NCBI GenBank assembly: GCA_018679315.1
Contig: JAHHLF010000225.1
Location: forward strand, 1-7,471
Reading direction: 5' to 3'
DNA: 7,471 bases
From: Bacteroidia bacterium
GTDB lineage: Bacteria > Bacteroidota > Bacteroidia > Flavobacteriales > Flavobacteriaceae
The notes below the pieces were generated by a model. It was not told where the DNA came from and searched no databases. It saw only the letters and a list, made by a program, of their open reading frames with translations. The position numbers were made by a program, and so were the translations under genes. Shown here one piece after another: positions 1 through 6,546 of the stretch. Within the stretch, counting starts at the first letter, position 1. The number at the start of each line of letters is the position of its first letter.

Positions 1-1
1 G

Positions 2-463
2 GCCAAACTACTTGCATCAAGATCCCTGGAAAAACCTAGTGTTATGAGTGGGGCTTTATACAAAGATGTATGGTACCTTCCCGGAGGTGATAGCTGGGCG
101 GCCCAATTTATTGAAGATGCTAATGCCAATTATATCTGGGCAGATTCACCGGGCACTGGCAGCTTATCACTCAGCCTGGAACATATATTGGAACGTGCTA
201 CCGATGCAGATATTTGGATCTCCCCATCCCAATTTACATCCCTGGAAGAAATGCTGGCAGCCAGCCGCCATTATGCCCAATTTAAACCCCTAAAGCAAAA
301 AAGAATATACACCTATGCCCTAAAGCGAGGAGCTACCGGCGGATTGATCTATTTTGAATCAGCACCTCAACGGCCCGATTTGGTGCTCAAGGACCTTATC
401 CATATCTTTCATCCCGACTTGATGCCTTCGCATCAGCTACAATTCTTTAGTCTTTTAGAATAA
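2..463 (+). CDS. ABC transporter substrate-binding protein, metal-chelate/cobalamin type (3' part only)
   Basis: The left edge cuts this gene; the open frame runs from base 2 to the TAA at 461-463 and gives 153 residues of the C-terminal lobe. An internal ATG at base 44 is not taken as the start, because the frame is open and protein-like upstream of it. The fragment resembles the Peripla_BP_2 (BtuF/FhuD-like) family. It has a WYLPGGDSW segment where the family starts its second lobe, then an alternating helix/strand pattern with SLEHIL, DADIWI and SLEEML, and a C-terminal FHPDLMP stretch typical of bacteroidotal members. Such proteins capture a chelated metal or cobalamin in the periplasm and hand it to a FecCD/BtuC permease. 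That permease follows directly: its GTG start is the codon after this stop. The N-terminus, any signal peptide or lipobox and half of the ligand site lie outside the window, so the ligand (haem, siderophore or B12) cannot be named. Confidence 0.85.
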   Translation, partial: AKLLASRSLEKPSVMSGALYKDVWYLPGGDSWAAQFIEDANANYIWADSPGTGSLSLSLEHILERATDADIWISPSQFTSLEEMLAASRHYAQFKPLKQKRIYTYALKRGATGGLIYFESAPQRPDLVLKDLIHIFHPDLMPSHQLQFFSLLE

Positions 464-1495
464 GTGTTTTTACGCGCAAAACATACTGTTCCTTTTTTGT
501 TTTTATTCCTGCTGCTATGCCTGTGTTTTTTGTTGAACATAGGACTGGGTTCGGTAGATATTCCATTCTCAGATATCTTGAAGTCGATATTTAGTGCAGA
601 AACACAAGACGGAAACACCGCTTATATTGTCAGGAATTATCGACTCCCTAAAGCATTTACTGCAATATTAGTTGGAGCCGGTCTTTCTCTAAGCGGCTTG
701 TTAATGCAAACACTGTTCAGGAATCCCTTAGCCGGTCCATTTGTTCTGGGTATTAGCTCCGGAGCCAGTCTGGGCGCAGCTATTTTATTAATGGGTGGCG
801 CCTTATTAGGCGGGGCGGTTGCAACCTTTTTTTCAGGAGATATAGCTTTGACCCTTGCTGCAAGCCTGGGCAGTTTTCTGGTATTGGCAGTAGTTGTCTA
901 TGTAGCATCGAAAGTGAGGGACACCCTGGCCTTGTTGATCATAGGATTGATGTTTGGAAGCCTCACGGCTGCCCTCGTTTCCATTTTGTCTTATTTTGCA
1001 GATTCTGAAGAATTACAACGCTTTATTTTCTGGACATTCGGGAGTGTTGGTAATTTGAGCTGGTCACAAGTAGGTATATTAGGTATTTGTGTCATAGTCG
1101 GAGTTCTAATTTCCATTGGCTTGACCAAAACATTGAATTCTTTTCTATTAGGTGAACAATACGCCATTAGCCTCGGTGTGTCTATAGCACGTTCACGTTT
1201 TTGGATAATCATTGCCACAGGTATTTTGGCAGGTGCGGTTACGGCCTTTGCAGGTCCTATCGCTTTTATTGGACTGGCAGTACCACATTTATGCCGTCAA
1301 TTATTTGGAAGTACAGATCACCGGATACTGCTTCCGGCTGTCTTGTTATATGGCCCTATATTACTTTTACTTTGTGATACAGTAGCCCAAATGCCTTCTT
1401 CGGCATATGTGCTCCCCATAAATGCGATCACTTCTCTTGTAGGGGCTCCTATAGTTATATGGCTCTTGGTACGGAAACGAAAAATGATCTTTTAG
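464..1495 (+). CDS. FecCD-family ABC transporter permease
   Basis: This encodes a 343-residue inner-membrane permease, the usual size for the FecCD/BtuC family, whose homodimer forms the channel of type II importers for siderophores, haem or cobalamin. A first membrane segment (about residues 9-28) is followed by family landmarks: RLPKAF at 60-65, an LSGLLMQ segment around 76-82, then RNPLAGP and LGISSGAS up to about 102. The loop GEQYAISLGVS in the middle of the chain fits the cytoplasmic coupling region that meets the ATPase. The C-terminal third has GPIAFIGLAVPH and ends with a VGAPI helix and a basic RKRK tail. The start is GTG, placed directly after the TAA of the binding-protein gene. 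No in-frame ATG nearby would keep the first membrane helix, so GTG is preferred, and it suggests translational re-initiation. The ATPase gene starts nine bases after the stop. Substrate is unknown. Confidence 0.93.
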   Translation: MFLRAKHTVPFLFLFLLLCLCFLLNIGLGSVDIPFSDILKSIFSAETQDGNTAYIVRNYRLPKAFTAILVGAGLSLSGLLMQTLFRNPLAGPFVLGISSGASLGAAILLMGGALLGGAVATFFSGDIALTLAASLGSFLVLAVVVYVASKVRDTLALLIIGLMFGSLTAALVSILSYFADSEELQRFIFWTFGSVGNLSWSQVGILGICVIVGVLISIGLTKTLNSFLLGEQYAISLGVSIARSRFWIIIATGILAGAVTAFAGPIAFIGLAVPHLCRQLFGSTDHRILLPAVLLYGPILLLLCDTVAQMPSSAYVLPINAITSLVGAPIVIWLLVRKRKMIF

Positions 1496-1504
1496 TAAAT
1501 TGAT

Positions 1505-2284
1505 ATGCAACTCACTCTTGATTCTATAAACATAGGCTATCCACAAAAACATGAGGATCTCGTGGTATGTGAGGGTATACAATTCAGTGCAAATGCCGGA
1601 GATCTAGTTGGGGTTATTGGCAGCAATGGCATTGGGAAATCAACCTTTTTACGCACACTGGCAGGACTGCAGCCACCTCTGAAAGGGGCTGTCTCCCTTG
1701 ATGGAAAGAACATAGCAGTGCTGAGCCCAAAAGATCTGAGTCGGCAGATAAGCGTTGTCCTAACCGATCCCATTGCAACAAAGAACCTGACTGTTCGAGA
1801 ATTGATCAGTCTAGGCCGGCAACCCTATACGAATTGGCTGGGAACGCTGAGCAAAGATGACCTGATAAAAATAAACCAGGTATTATCAATGCTTCAGTTA
1901 GAAGATATCCAAAACCGCATATGTTATGAACTGAGCGATGGTCAGCTGCAACGCGTTATGATCGGAAGGGCCCTGGCCCAGGATACACCTGTGATCATTT
2001 TGGATGAACCGACAATGCATTTAGATCTGGTACATAAGGTACAGCTGTTAAAATTATTAGGATCCATTGCAAGCGAATTGCAAAAACTGATCGTATTTTC
2101 TACGCATGAGATCAACCTGGCCATTCAATTGTGCTCGCATCTCCTTGTTATGACTAAAAACGATACTCGATTTGGAAGCCCTGATGCTCTGATCAAAAAT
2201 GATTCACTGCAGCAACTATTTCCGCAGAAAGAAGTGTACTTTGATCCAAAGAGTAAAAGCTTCACTTTTGAGGCAACCTCCTGA
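1505..2284 (+). CDS. ABC transporter ATP-binding protein, FecE/BtuD type
   Basis: This 259-residue nucleotide-binding subunit powers the importer encoded just upstream. The order of motifs is standard: Walker A GSNGIGKST at 39-47, signature LSDGQ at 143-147, Walker B VIILDEPT at 163-170, D-loop MHLD at 171-174 and the switch histidine H201 in STHE. Two positions differ from the textbook pattern. The signature has Asp for the first Gly of LSGGQ, and the Q-loop region reads VVLTDP (84-89) with no glutamine. I recall similar VLT(E/D) and LSDG forms in Bacteroidota FecE-like proteins, so these are probably lineage traits rather than signs of decay. The GRQPYTNW segment (104-111) after the Q-loop is also typical of that group. 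The ATG at 1505 gives the expected first strand, and the gene sits nine bases after the permease stop, in the same operon. It is complete and should be functional. Confidence 0.94.
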   Translation: MQLTLDSINIGYPQKHEDLVVCEGIQFSANAGDLVGVIGSNGIGKSTFLRTLAGLQPPLKGAVSLDGKNIAVLSPKDLSRQISVVLTDPIATKNLTVRELISLGRQPYTNWLGTLSKDDLIKINQVLSMLQLEDIQNRICYELSDGQLQRVMIGRALAQDTPVIILDEPTMHLDLVHKVQLLKLLGSIASELQKLIVFSTHEINLAIQLCSHLLVMTKNDTRFGSPDALIKNDSLQQLFPQKEVYFDPKSKSFTFEATS

Positions 2285-2305
2285 TCGAAATTCTCATCAA
2301 TACTG

Positions 2306-2313
2306 TATCTTTA
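2306..2313 (+). promoter_or_regulatory. Possible -7 element for rmuC
   Basis: TATCTTTA matches seven of eight positions of the Bacteroidota -7 consensus TAnnTTTG and lies 16 bases before the rmuC ATG. No TTG-type -33 element is found 19-21 bases upstream. The gap from the ABC operon is only 45 bp, so rmuC may instead be read through from upstream. This is a weak call. Confidence 0.22.
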
Positions 2314-2329
2314 CTTTTATTCCCAAAAT

Positions 2330-3652
2330 ATGTCAGATTCACTCCTATATATCATACTGGCTTTGCTCTCACTGGGGGCAGGCTACCTGATCGGCTTTTA
2401 CATCCGCGGCTTAAAAAATAAGGTGCAGAGCAGTGCGCTTGAGCAGCAGCGGTCCACACTGCAAAATCAACTTAACGAGCTTCAGATCCGTGAAGAAGGC
2501 TGGCGGAAAGAACAGCATGAGCAAACCATTACTTTGACTAAGCAAAGCTCAGAGATCGCACAACTCAAGGCCCGTAATGAGGAACAGCAAAAAGATGTGG
2601 AGCGGATCCAGGAGAAATTCACCAAAGAATTCGAAAACCTCGCTAACAAGATTTTAGAAGAGAAGAGCACAAAGTTTACGAAACAGAATAAGGAGACGCT
2701 AGAACATGTCCTGAATCCGCTGAAAGAAAAGATCAAAACCTTTGAGGAGAAAGTGGAGAGAAATCAAATGGAGCGCGTAAAAATTAATGCCGCTTTAAAA
2801 GAACAACTCGTAAGCCTTCAAAATCAAAATTTAAAGATCACTCAAGAGGCCGAAAACCTAACAAAGGCACTAAAAGGAGATAGTAAGTTTCAAGGTATTT
2901 GGGGTGAATTAATTCTGGAACGAGTCCTTGAGAAATCGCACTTAGAAAAAGATCGCGAGTATACTGTTCAAAAGAGCTTTACTCGTGAAGACGGAAGTCG
3001 CGTATTGCCTGATGTTATCATTCATCTGCCGGATGGCAAAAAAATGATCGTGGATTCGAAAGTTTCGCTAACAGACTATGAAAAGTATGTAAACGCAGAT
3101 GAGCCGTTAAAGGATAAACATCTCAAAGATCACTTAGGCTCATTAAACAGGCATATTGCTCAGCTCTCCTCCAAAAAATATGAAGATCTCTATGATATTG
3201 AAAGTCCGGATTTTGTATTGATGTTTATCCCAGTAGAGCCAGCTTATACAACAGCTGCAAATGCAGACGAGGAATTATATCTCAGGGCATTTGAAAAGAA
3301 TATTGTTATCGTTACTCCCACAACTTTACTAGCTACACTCAGAACAATAGATACATGGTGGAATAATGATAAACAACATAAAAATGCCCTGGAAATCGCC
3401 AAACAGGCAGGCGCATTATATGATAAGTTTGATGGTCTTATTGGTGATCTAATAAAAGTTGGAAAAAGAATGAACGATGCCAAAGGTGAGTATGAGCAGG
3501 CCATGAATAAATTATCAACTGGTAAAGGAAATCTAATCTCCAGGGTTGACAGAATCAAAAAATTAGGCGCCAAGGCCAAGAAATCTATGCCGGAAAGTAT
3601 TCTGAAAAAAGCTCATGAAACCGACATGGAGGAAGAGGCCGAATCTTTATGA
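2330..3652 (+). CDS. rmuC: RmuC-family DNA recombination protein
   Basis: This 440-residue protein has the full RmuC layout. An N-terminal membrane helix (about residues 5-24) is followed by a long, charged Glu/Lys/Gln-rich coiled coil (about 30-180), then the RmuC domain to the end. The nuclease-like core shows FQGIWGELILER (187-198, with E193), PD at 227-228 and DSK at 242-244, which together fit a PD-(D/E)XK active site. The family signature FIPVEPAY (299-306) and the later PTTLLATLRT and LYDKFDG segments closely follow E. coli RmuC. In E. coli the gene limits recombination at inverted repeats; the biochemical activity is not well established. The membrane anchor suggests action at the inner membrane. 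The ATG at 2330 is the only start that includes the membrane helix. No Shine-Dalgarno sequence is seen. The gene lies 45 bp after the ABC ATPase, so co-transcription is possible, although no functional link is known. Confidence 0.95.
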   Translation: MSDSLLYIILALLSLGAGYLIGFYIRGLKNKVQSSALEQQRSTLQNQLNELQIREEGWRKEQHEQTITLTKQSSEIAQLKARNEEQQKDVERIQEKFTKEFENLANKILEEKSTKFTKQNKETLEHVLNPLKEKIKTFEEKVERNQMERVKINAALKEQLVSLQNQNLKITQEAENLTKALKGDSKFQGIWGELILERVLEKSHLEKDREYTVQKSFTREDGSRVLPDVIIHLPDGKKMIVDSKVSLTDYEKYVNADEPLKDKHLKDHLGSLNRHIAQLSSKKYEDLYDIESPDFVLMFIPVEPAYTTAANADEELYLRAFEKNIVIVTPTTLLATLRTIDTWWNNDKQHKNALEIAKQAGALYDKFDGLIGDLIKVGKRMNDAKGEYEQAMNKLSTGKGNLISRVDRIKKLGAKAKKSMPESILKKAHETDMEEEAESL

Positions 3653-3794
3653 GCTTGTCTGAAGACATTTAAAACGGATAGAGATTCTTATGTGTTACTA
3701 ACTGAACAAGTGCTGAGATAGCAAACCCTATACATCTTTTGGAAAATGATAATATCAAGATCGAGTTGCAACGGCCTTAGATCAAACACTGTAA

Positions 3795-5183
3795 ATGGAT
3801 AATAGTTCATATAATATTGGAATAGTCGGACTCGGGGTTATGGGATTAAACCTGGCCCGAAATGTGGCATCACGCAGTTTTACTGTATTGGGCTGGGATC
3901 CACAGGAGGAACAGCGCAGGTTAGCTGAAAACCACAAGATCCCCTGTGCCAGTTCTATCAAGGATCTGGTCCAACAACTTGAATCGCCTCGTAAAATACT
4001 GCTGATGGTGCCAGCCGGTCAGGTGGTTGATCAGGTGATAAGATCAATTAGTGCATCTTTGGATCCGGGAGATATAATTATGGATGGTGGGAATTCTTTT
4101 TTCAAAGAGACAGATAAGCGAAATCAACAACTGACAGAGGATGGGATCCATTTTTTAGGATTGGGTATTTCTGGAGGGCATAAAGGCGCCCTGGAGGGGC
4201 CTGCAATTATGGCTGGTGGCGATCCTGATGCCTATGCAAAAGTCAAACCAATCTTAGTAGCCCTGGCCGCATCTTACGACGGTACACCCTGTGTAGATTT
4301 TATGGGGAAAAGTTCGGCCGGACATTATGTGAAAATGGTTCACAACGGAATTGAATATGGCTTGATGCAGGTTGTCGCAGAAGCATTTGACTTTCTTGTA
4401 GAACTAAATGGCTATTCCTATCAGCAATGTGCTGCATTGTTTAAACAATGGAATAGCACAAGGTTGCAAGGATATCTAATGGAGATCACAGCTAACATTC
4501 TCAAAATATCATCTGGAGAGAATGCCGTATTGGATGAGATCTTTGATGCCGCCGGGCAAAAAGGTACAGGCAGTTGGACAGCACAAAATGCCCTGGAACT
4601 CGGGGTGCCAGTCCCCGGGATAGACGCGGCAATACGAATGAGACAGATATCAGGATATTGGGAGGAGCGTAGGGCCCTGAGCAAATTACTTGACGGAACC
4701 GTTTCTACTCATCAAGAGTCAGGAATAACGTCTGAGATGGTTGAAAAAGCCATTTACGCTGCATTCTTATTGGTCTATCTCCAAGGCTTCCACCAGCTAC
4801 AGGTCGCCAGCAAAGAGTATGGTTTTACGTATACGCTAGCTCAGGTTGCTAAGACATGGCGTAATGGGTGTATAATAAACTCCCAAATAGTAAGATCCTT
4901 GGCAGGAGCCCTCGAATCAGTAAAAACACATCCTTTACTCGTGCAGACAATTAACGATCAATTAAAAACAGATATTGAGAGTCTCAGGTTTGTGGTATCA
5001 CATGCCGTACTTAGCGGACTTTCATTACCTGGAATGAGTGCAAATTTGTGGTACTGGGACGCTTTTAGCAGAGCTGAATTACCAACCAGGATTATCCAGG
5101 CCCAGCGCGATTATTTTGGAGGACATGGTTATCAAACAGGGCCTGATAGTGATCTCACATCATTTCCCTGGGAGGTTGAATAG
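3795..5183 (+). CDS. gnd: 6-phosphogluconate dehydrogenase (decarboxylating)
   Basis: This is a full-length 462-residue enzyme (the family has about 470) of the oxidative pentose phosphate pathway. It converts 6-phosphogluconate to ribulose 5-phosphate and CO2 with a reduced nicotinamide coenzyme. It has a Rossmann turn GLGVMG (12-17), MDGGNS, SGG, the catalytic block HYVKMVHNGIEYG with K180, H183, N184 and E187 (sheep K183, H186, N187, E190), the signature AGQKGTGSW, and the C-terminal RDYFGGHGY that supplies the Arg and His which hold the substrate phosphate from the other subunit. The coenzyme pocket is unusual. The family NRT motif is W-D35-P36-Q37-E here, and the VKAG motif is V-P73-A-G, so the basic residues that bind the NADP+ 2'-phosphate are missing; NAD+ use is inferred. 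The SGGEEGA loop reads SGGHKGA. No zwf or pgl is visible nearby. The 142-bp upstream gap has no clear promoter. Its stop is one base from the stop of the opposing barrel gene. Confidence 0.95.
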   Translation: MDNSSYNIGIVGLGVMGLNLARNVASRSFTVLGWDPQEEQRRLAENHKIPCASSIKDLVQQLESPRKILLMVPAGQVVDQVIRSISASLDPGDIIMDGGNSFFKETDKRNQQLTEDGIHFLGLGISGGHKGALEGPAIMAGGDPDAYAKVKPILVALAASYDGTPCVDFMGKSSAGHYVKMVHNGIEYGLMQVVAEAFDFLVELNGYSYQQCAALFKQWNSTRLQGYLMEITANILKISSGENAVLDEIFDAAGQKGTGSWTAQNALELGVPVPGIDAAIRMRQISGYWEERRALSKLLDGTVSTHQESGITSEMVEKAIYAAFLLVYLQGFHQLQVASKEYGFTYTLAQVAKTWRNGCIINSQIVRSLAGALESVKTHPLLVQTINDQLKTDIESLRFVVSHAVLSGLSLPGMSANLWYWDAFSRAELPTRIIQAQRDYFGGHGYQTGPDSDLTSFPWEVE

Positions 5184-5184
5184 C

Positions 5185-6042
5185 TTACCAGTTAAACACC
5201 CTGCTCAGGTTGAATCCGAAGTAAATATCCCCATCTCCCCAATCTCCGACAGCATTACCCAGAAAGCCGCTCTCAAAAGTGGGCTGTGCATTCGTAAAGT
5301 GAAGCTGGAAAACATGACCGCCCGTCTCTATGTCTACACCTATGGATAAAGGGTTGACAAATGGAGATCCGTCTGCCCGATTGAGATGCCATCCATAGTC
5401 GACATTAAGTCCCCATCTTGGACCTAATTTGTAACGAGCCCCAATACCCAAGGCATACTGTGAATTGTCTTGTGGGGAATAGTCTACATAGCCCTCATAG
5501 AAGTAGGTTGGCATAAGTTGAAGCGAAAGATCCTCGCTCACTTTCCTGGAGATAAGGATTTGCTGTGTAAATGACACGCGGTCACTAAAATCTACCGGAC
5601 GCAAGATCAGATCTTCTTTTAATAAAGTATTAAACGCCACCTGGCTATAACCCACAAGCGTGACAGGTACATCTTCATCTTGCTGTAGCAACCTAAATTT
5701 AGCAGAAACGTCATAGGTCTTATTGAAACTGGAACGCGATACAGAGAGGTTGAAACCGTCGGAGAATCCATAAAGGAAGTGCAGACGCGTATTTGCGAAA
5801 TCTAGGCCAAAAAAATCATCAAACCCGTTCTTGATACTTCCAAAACGATGAGAAACAATGAAGTAGAACTCTCCCTGATTAACCATCTTGGTCGATTCAA
5901 AATTCACAACTTTTAGACCTTTAAATGCCGCGGTTGCCACATTTGTGGTATCATCTTTGTCTATTTCATCCAGTAGTGTATTCTGGGAATTTGAAATAAT
6001 AGGTATGATAAGGCACATCAGGCCCAGGAATAAAGATCTCAT
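5185..6042 (-). CDS. DUF5777-family outer-membrane beta-barrel protein
   Basis: The 285-residue product starts with a signal peptide (MRSLFLGLMCLIIPIISNSQ, residues 1-20), followed by a short acidic linker. The rest is a run of amphipathic strands rich in aromatic residues (FYFIVSHRFGS, FANTRLHFLYGFSD, LQLMPTYFYEGY, WGLNVDYGWHLN). It ends in a final strand closing on Trp, as outer-membrane barrels do. Family assignment is from memory of DUF5777 proteins in flavobacteria, whose function is not known to me. The frame extends to an ATG at 6099, but that would put 19 polar residues before the signal peptide and would place the start upstream of the best -7 element (6070-6077). The ATG at 6042 is therefore chosen. 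The gene diverges from the cytochrome/YceI pair and probably works with it at the outer membrane. It converges on gnd with one base between stops, so any terminator must lie inside gnd. Confidence 0.82.
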   Translation of the reverse strand: MRSLFLGLMCLIIPIISNSQNTLLDEIDKDDTTNVATAAFKGLKVVNFESTKMVNQGEFYFIVSHRFGSIKNGFDDFFGLDFANTRLHFLYGFSDGFNLSVSRSSFNKTYDVSAKFRLLQQDEDVPVTLVGYSQVAFNTLLKEDLILRPVDFSDRVSFTQQILISRKVSEDLSLQLMPTYFYEGYVDYSPQDNSQYALGIGARYKLGPRWGLNVDYGWHLNRADGSPFVNPLSIGVDIETGGHVFQLHFTNAQPTFESGFLGNAVGDWGDGDIYFGFNLSRVFNW

Positions 6043-6069
6043 AGCAATTGAATTGGTTTGTTTTTTTAA

Positions 6070-6077
6070 CAAAATTA
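6070..6077 (-). promoter_or_regulatory. -7 promoter element for the barrel gene
   Basis: Read on the minus strand, this is TAATTTTG, a perfect match to the Bacteroidota -7 consensus TAnnTTTG. It ends 27 bases before the chosen ATG at 6042, which fits a short leader. A TTG occurs about 15 bases upstream, closer than the usual 19-21 spacing, so the -33 part is weak. The element supports the start at 6042 over the one at 6099. Confidence 0.5.
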
Positions 6078-6087
6078 AGGTACAAAA

Positions 6088-6107
6088 TTTAGCAACCATT
6101 TGCTAAA
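6088..6107. repeat. Perfect 8-bp inverted repeat in the divergent control region
   Basis: The arms TTTAGCAA (6088-6095) and TTGCTAAA (6100-6107) are perfect reverse complements separated by CCAT. The dyad begins 11 bases upstream of the minus-strand -7 element and so covers the region where its -33 element should lie. It also sits just upstream of the candidate promoter for the divergent cytochrome gene. This position and form suit an operator for a dimeric regulator of both transcripts. No T-tract follows on either strand as needed for a terminator, and the region lies between two divergent starts. The regulatory role is inferred; AT-rich DNA produces some dyads by chance. Confidence 0.4.
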
Positions 6108-6118
6108 ATGAGTATCTC

Positions 6119-6149
6119 TTGAATAATAGTTTACCAATTTTTATGTTAA
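6119..6149 (+). promoter_or_regulatory. Possible promoter for the cytochrome-yceI unit
   Basis: A TTG (6119-6121) is followed after 20 bases by TATGTTAA (6142-6149), which matches six of eight positions of TAnnTTTG. The spacing is right for a Bacteroidota -33/-7 pair, and the start codon follows at 6185. An overlapping TAAATTTT starting at 6147 is an alternative -7. The whole stretch is very AT-rich, so the call is tentative. Confidence 0.3.
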
Positions 6150-6184
6150 ATTTTAATGGATAAATGAAAATTTAAAGCATTATC

Positions 6185-6541
6185 ATGAAAAATCTACTAA
6201 GTATTTTCATTTTTACTGGACTTTTACTGACTTCCTGCTCAAGCAGTGACGACAGTGTTGAGATGGACGATAACAATAACAACGGTAATGAACTCACCTA
6301 TGTTGGTACCATAAGAAGCATTATCAACTCGAATTGCACGGGCTGTCATGGCAATCCGCCTACAAACAATGCCCCCATGGCGTTGACAACTTATCTTGAA
6401 GTACGCAGCGCGGTTGAAACTCGAAACCTGTTGGGAAGGTTAAATAGCGCTACAAACCCCATGCCCCCAACAGGCCAACTTCCAACTGGTACACGTCAAT
6501 TAATTGAAGATTGGGTAGATTTGGGCATGCCAGAGAATTAA
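6185..6541 (+). CDS. Small c-type cytochrome lipoprotein
   Basis: The 118-residue product has a lipoprotein signal peptide with the lipobox LLTSC, so the mature protein begins at C18. An acidic, Asn-rich linker follows (SSSDDS, then DDNNNNGN, to about residue 35). The folded part holds one covalent haem site, CTGCH at 51-55, with H55 as proximal ligand and M93 in NPMPPTG as the likely distal ligand. A C-terminal helix (RQLIEDWVDLGMP) is of the kind that closes class I cytochromes. It is predicted to carry electrons while lipid-anchored in the envelope. The Ser/Asp run after the cysteine resembles the acidic export signals described for surface lipoproteins in Bacteroidota, so the protein may face outward. 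The ATG at 6185 starts the signal peptide; no ribosome binding site is visible. The yceI-like gene begins five bases after the stop, which indicates one transcript. Redox partner is unknown. Confidence 0.85.
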   Translation: MKNLLSIFIFTGLLLTSCSSSDDSVEMDDNNNNGNELTYVGTIRSIINSNCTGCHGNPPTNNAPMALTTYLEVRSAVETRNLLGRLNSATNPMPPTGQLPTGTRQLIEDWVDLGMPEN

Positions 6542-6546
6542 TACCT

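Noticed and set aside
2270..2280. GAGG-CAA-CCTC hairpin at the end of the ATPase gene as a terminator
   Set aside because: The stem is only four pairs, lies within the coding end, and no T-tract follows.
3244..3579. 111-codon minus-strand open frame inside rmuC
   Set aside because: It lies wholly inside the conserved RmuC domain and shows no protein-like features of its own.
3656..3670. Small TGTC/GACA hairpin after rmuC as a terminator
   Set aside because: Four to five pairs with a tiny loop and no T-run; too weak to call.
3653..3794. A promoter or small gene in the rmuC-gnd gap
   Set aside because: TACATCTTTTG looks similar to a -7 element but its spacing does not fit TAnnTTTG, and no open frame of useful length exists.
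5173..5215. Nine-base direct repeat AGGTTGAAT, twice in 43 bases
   Set aside because: Each copy lies in or at the end of a coding frame with different reading, and two short copies are expected by chance.
5038..5349. 103-codon open frame across the gnd/barrel junction
   Set aside because: It is out of frame with gnd and antisense to the barrel gene; both of those have clear family matches, so this is a shadow.
6043..6099. ATG at 6099 (minus strand) as the start of the barrel gene
   Set aside because: It adds 19 residues before the signal peptide and lies upstream of the best -7 element, inside the inverted repeat.
6164..6175. Three-codon upstream frame ATG AAA ATT TAA before the cytochrome gene
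   Set aside because: Such tiny frames are common in AT-rich leaders and there is no initiation signal.
6511..6546. ATG at 6511 as the start of the YceI-like gene
   Set aside because: It overlaps the cytochrome gene by 31 bases and puts charged residues ahead of a clear signal peptide; GTG at 6547 is better.
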